Below, piece by piece: positions 6,319 to 6,965 of a DNA stretch of 6,965 bases. Each line of letters starts with the position of its first letter. The first letter of the stretch is position 1. A model generated the notes under the pieces. That model did not search any database. It was not told the DNA's origin and was given only the letters and a program-made list of their open reading frames with translations. Made by a program: the position numbers and the translations under genes. Source of the stretch: an uncultured Collinsella sp. (GTDB lineage Bacteria; Actinomycetota; Coriobacteriia; Coriobacteriales; Coriobacteriaceae); NCBI GenBank assembly GCA_900755005.1, contig CAAEEX010000064.1, forward strand, positions 1 to 6,965, in the 5' to 3' direction.

Positions 6319-6354
6319 AGAATAGCCGCCTGGCGCTAACCGGGCGGCTATTCT
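6319..6354 (-). other. Hairpin in the glgD-glgA gap (attenuator, partial terminator or mRNA processing structure)
   Basis: A perfect 12-bp stem (AGAATAGCCGCC / GGCGGCTATTCT), extendable inward by a G-U and a G-C pair, sits 31 bases after the glgD stop and 13 bases upstream of the glgA ribosome site. On the minus strand it is followed by CGAATTGCAAC, so there is no U tract for efficient termination. A -10-like TAGAAT (minus strand, 6356-6351) overlaps its base, but I see no good -35. The structure could lower readthrough from glgD, or protect the 5' end of a processed glgA mRNA. The stem is visible; its role is inferred. Confidence 0.5.
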
Positions 6355-6385
6355 ACATGTTACGAGCGATGTTGCGGTGCCAACG

Positions 6386-6965
6386 TTAACGCACGATGGT
6401 GGTGTCGGAAGTTAACGGAGCCTTGCCAAGCACCAGGATGTTCTCGGGCGTGCCGCGAAGCTCGGTGTTGGTGGGAACCACGTTGTTCTTGTCCAGGATG
6501 GCGTTCTCGACGCGGGCGCCGCTCTTGATGATGCAGCTCTGGTTGATGATCGAGTTGGTCACCGAAGCGCCTTCCTCGACCACGACGCCGCGCGACAGGA
6601 TCGAGTTACGCACGGTGCCCTTGATGATGCAGCCGGCCGAGATAATCGAGTTGCACGCGTGGCTGCCGGTCGCATAGCGCGAAGGCGGCACGTCGTGAGC
6701 CTTGGTCAGGATCGGGCGCTCGGGATCGAAGAGCTGGTCGGCCACGGTCTGGTCGAGCAGGTCCATGCTGCGGCGATACAGCGACTTCTCGCTAAACACG
6801 CCCACGACCTCGCCCTTGTACTCGTAGCTGCATACGTCGATGTTACCAAAGTCGCCCTGGAGTGCCTCGAGCAGGTCCAGATAGTCGGCGGCCTGGTAGT
6901 GGTCGATAATCTCGAGCAGCGTATCGCGGTTGACGATGCAGCAGTCCATAGAGGCGTTGTCGCCG
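6386..6965 (-). CDS. glgD: Glucose-1-phosphate adenylyltransferase subunit GlgD, C-terminal part (cut by window edge)
   Basis: The last 192 residues are visible. The frame stays open to the right edge (GDNASMDCC...), so the Met at 6949 is internal and not the start. The C-terminal portion is a left-handed beta-helix built from hexapeptide repeats (CNSIISAGCII, VRNSILSRGVVVEEGASV, TNSIINQSCIIKSGARV, ENAILDKNNVV), as in ADP-glucose pyrophosphorylases. The lead-in VPPSRYATGSHACNSIIS resembles GlgD (the PPTKYG-type junction) more than catalytic GlgC. The short ending after the helix also fits GlgD. The nucleotidyltransferase domain is off the edge, so its catalytic residues cannot be checked. In Firmicutes GlgD is a non-catalytic or modulatory partner that activates GlgC in a heterotetramer making ADP-glucose for GlgA; glgC is expected immediately upstream. 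The stop TAA is at 6388-6386. It is probably cotranscribed with glgA. A GlgC identity is less likely but not excluded. Confidence 0.85.
   Translation of the reverse strand, partial: GDNASMDCCIVNRDTLLEIIDHYQAADYLDLLEALQGDFGNIDVCSYEYKGEVVGVFSEKSLYRRSMDLLDQTVADQLFDPERPILTKAHDVPPSRYATGSHACNSIISAGCIIKGTVRNSILSRGVVVEEGASVTNSIINQSCIIKSGARVENAILDKNNVVPTNTELRGTPENILVLGKAPLTSDTTIVR

Noticed and set aside
4025..6325. Very long open frame on the plus strand (766 codons) opposite glgA, and another of 355 codons over the tail region
   Set aside because: The translation is low-complexity Gly/Leu/Arg- or Ala/Val-rich with no recognisable domain and no ribosome site. It is the mirror of a GC-rich coding strand with strong third-position bias, and the glgA motifs on the minus strand settle which strand codes.
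6386..6949. A complete 187-residue protein starting at the Met at 6949
   Set aside because: The reading frame continues upstream to the window edge with plausible GlgD sequence, and the visible part lacks the nucleotidyltransferase domain, so this is the C-terminal fragment of a longer gene.

Overview
The window carries one block of alpha-glucan (glycogen/maltodextrin) metabolism genes, all read from the minus strand. The DNA is GC-rich (about 60% by eye). It combines a Firmicutes-style GlgD subunit and a GT5-type glycogen synthase with a GH13-GH77 fusion enzyme and a Lys/Ala-rich tail of the kind common in high-GC actinobacteria. That mixture fits an anaerobic gut actinobacterium of the Coriobacteriia (Collinsella/Olsenella-like). 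The lineage is an inference from gene content; no marker gene is present.

Layout in transcription order, right to left. (1) 6965-6386: the C-terminal part of a GlgD-type subunit of ADP-glucose pyrophosphorylase, cut by the right edge. (2) 6385-6296: a 90-bp gap with a strong hairpin just upstream of the next ribosome binding site. (3) 6295-4022: glgA, an ADP-glucose-dependent glycogen synthase with a complete catalytic core plus about 270 extra C-terminal residues that resemble a histone H1-like tail. (4) 4021-3592: a 430-bp gene-free region. It holds a 15-bp perfect hairpin after glgA, a 134-bp element bounded by 21-bp terminal inverted repeats, a 10-bp palindrome, and a candidate promoter overlapped by an imperfect dyad. 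(5) 3591-295: one 1098-residue protein joining a neopullulanase/alpha-amylase-like GH13 enzyme to a complete GH77 4-alpha-glucanotransferase. (6) 294-207: an 88-bp gap with a terminator-like hairpin. (7) 206-1: the start of a FmdB-type zinc-ribbon protein, cut by the left edge.

How they work together (inference from families): GlgD with a GlgC partner, expected just off the right edge, makes ADP-glucose. GlgA polymerises it into alpha-1,4-glucan. The GH13-GH77 protein trims and reshuffles glycogen or maltodextrins, so synthesis and breakdown sit next to each other but probably in separate transcription units. The most unusual feature is the long polyampholyte tail on GlgA. The terminal-inverted-repeat element in the intergenic region is the second point worth following up.
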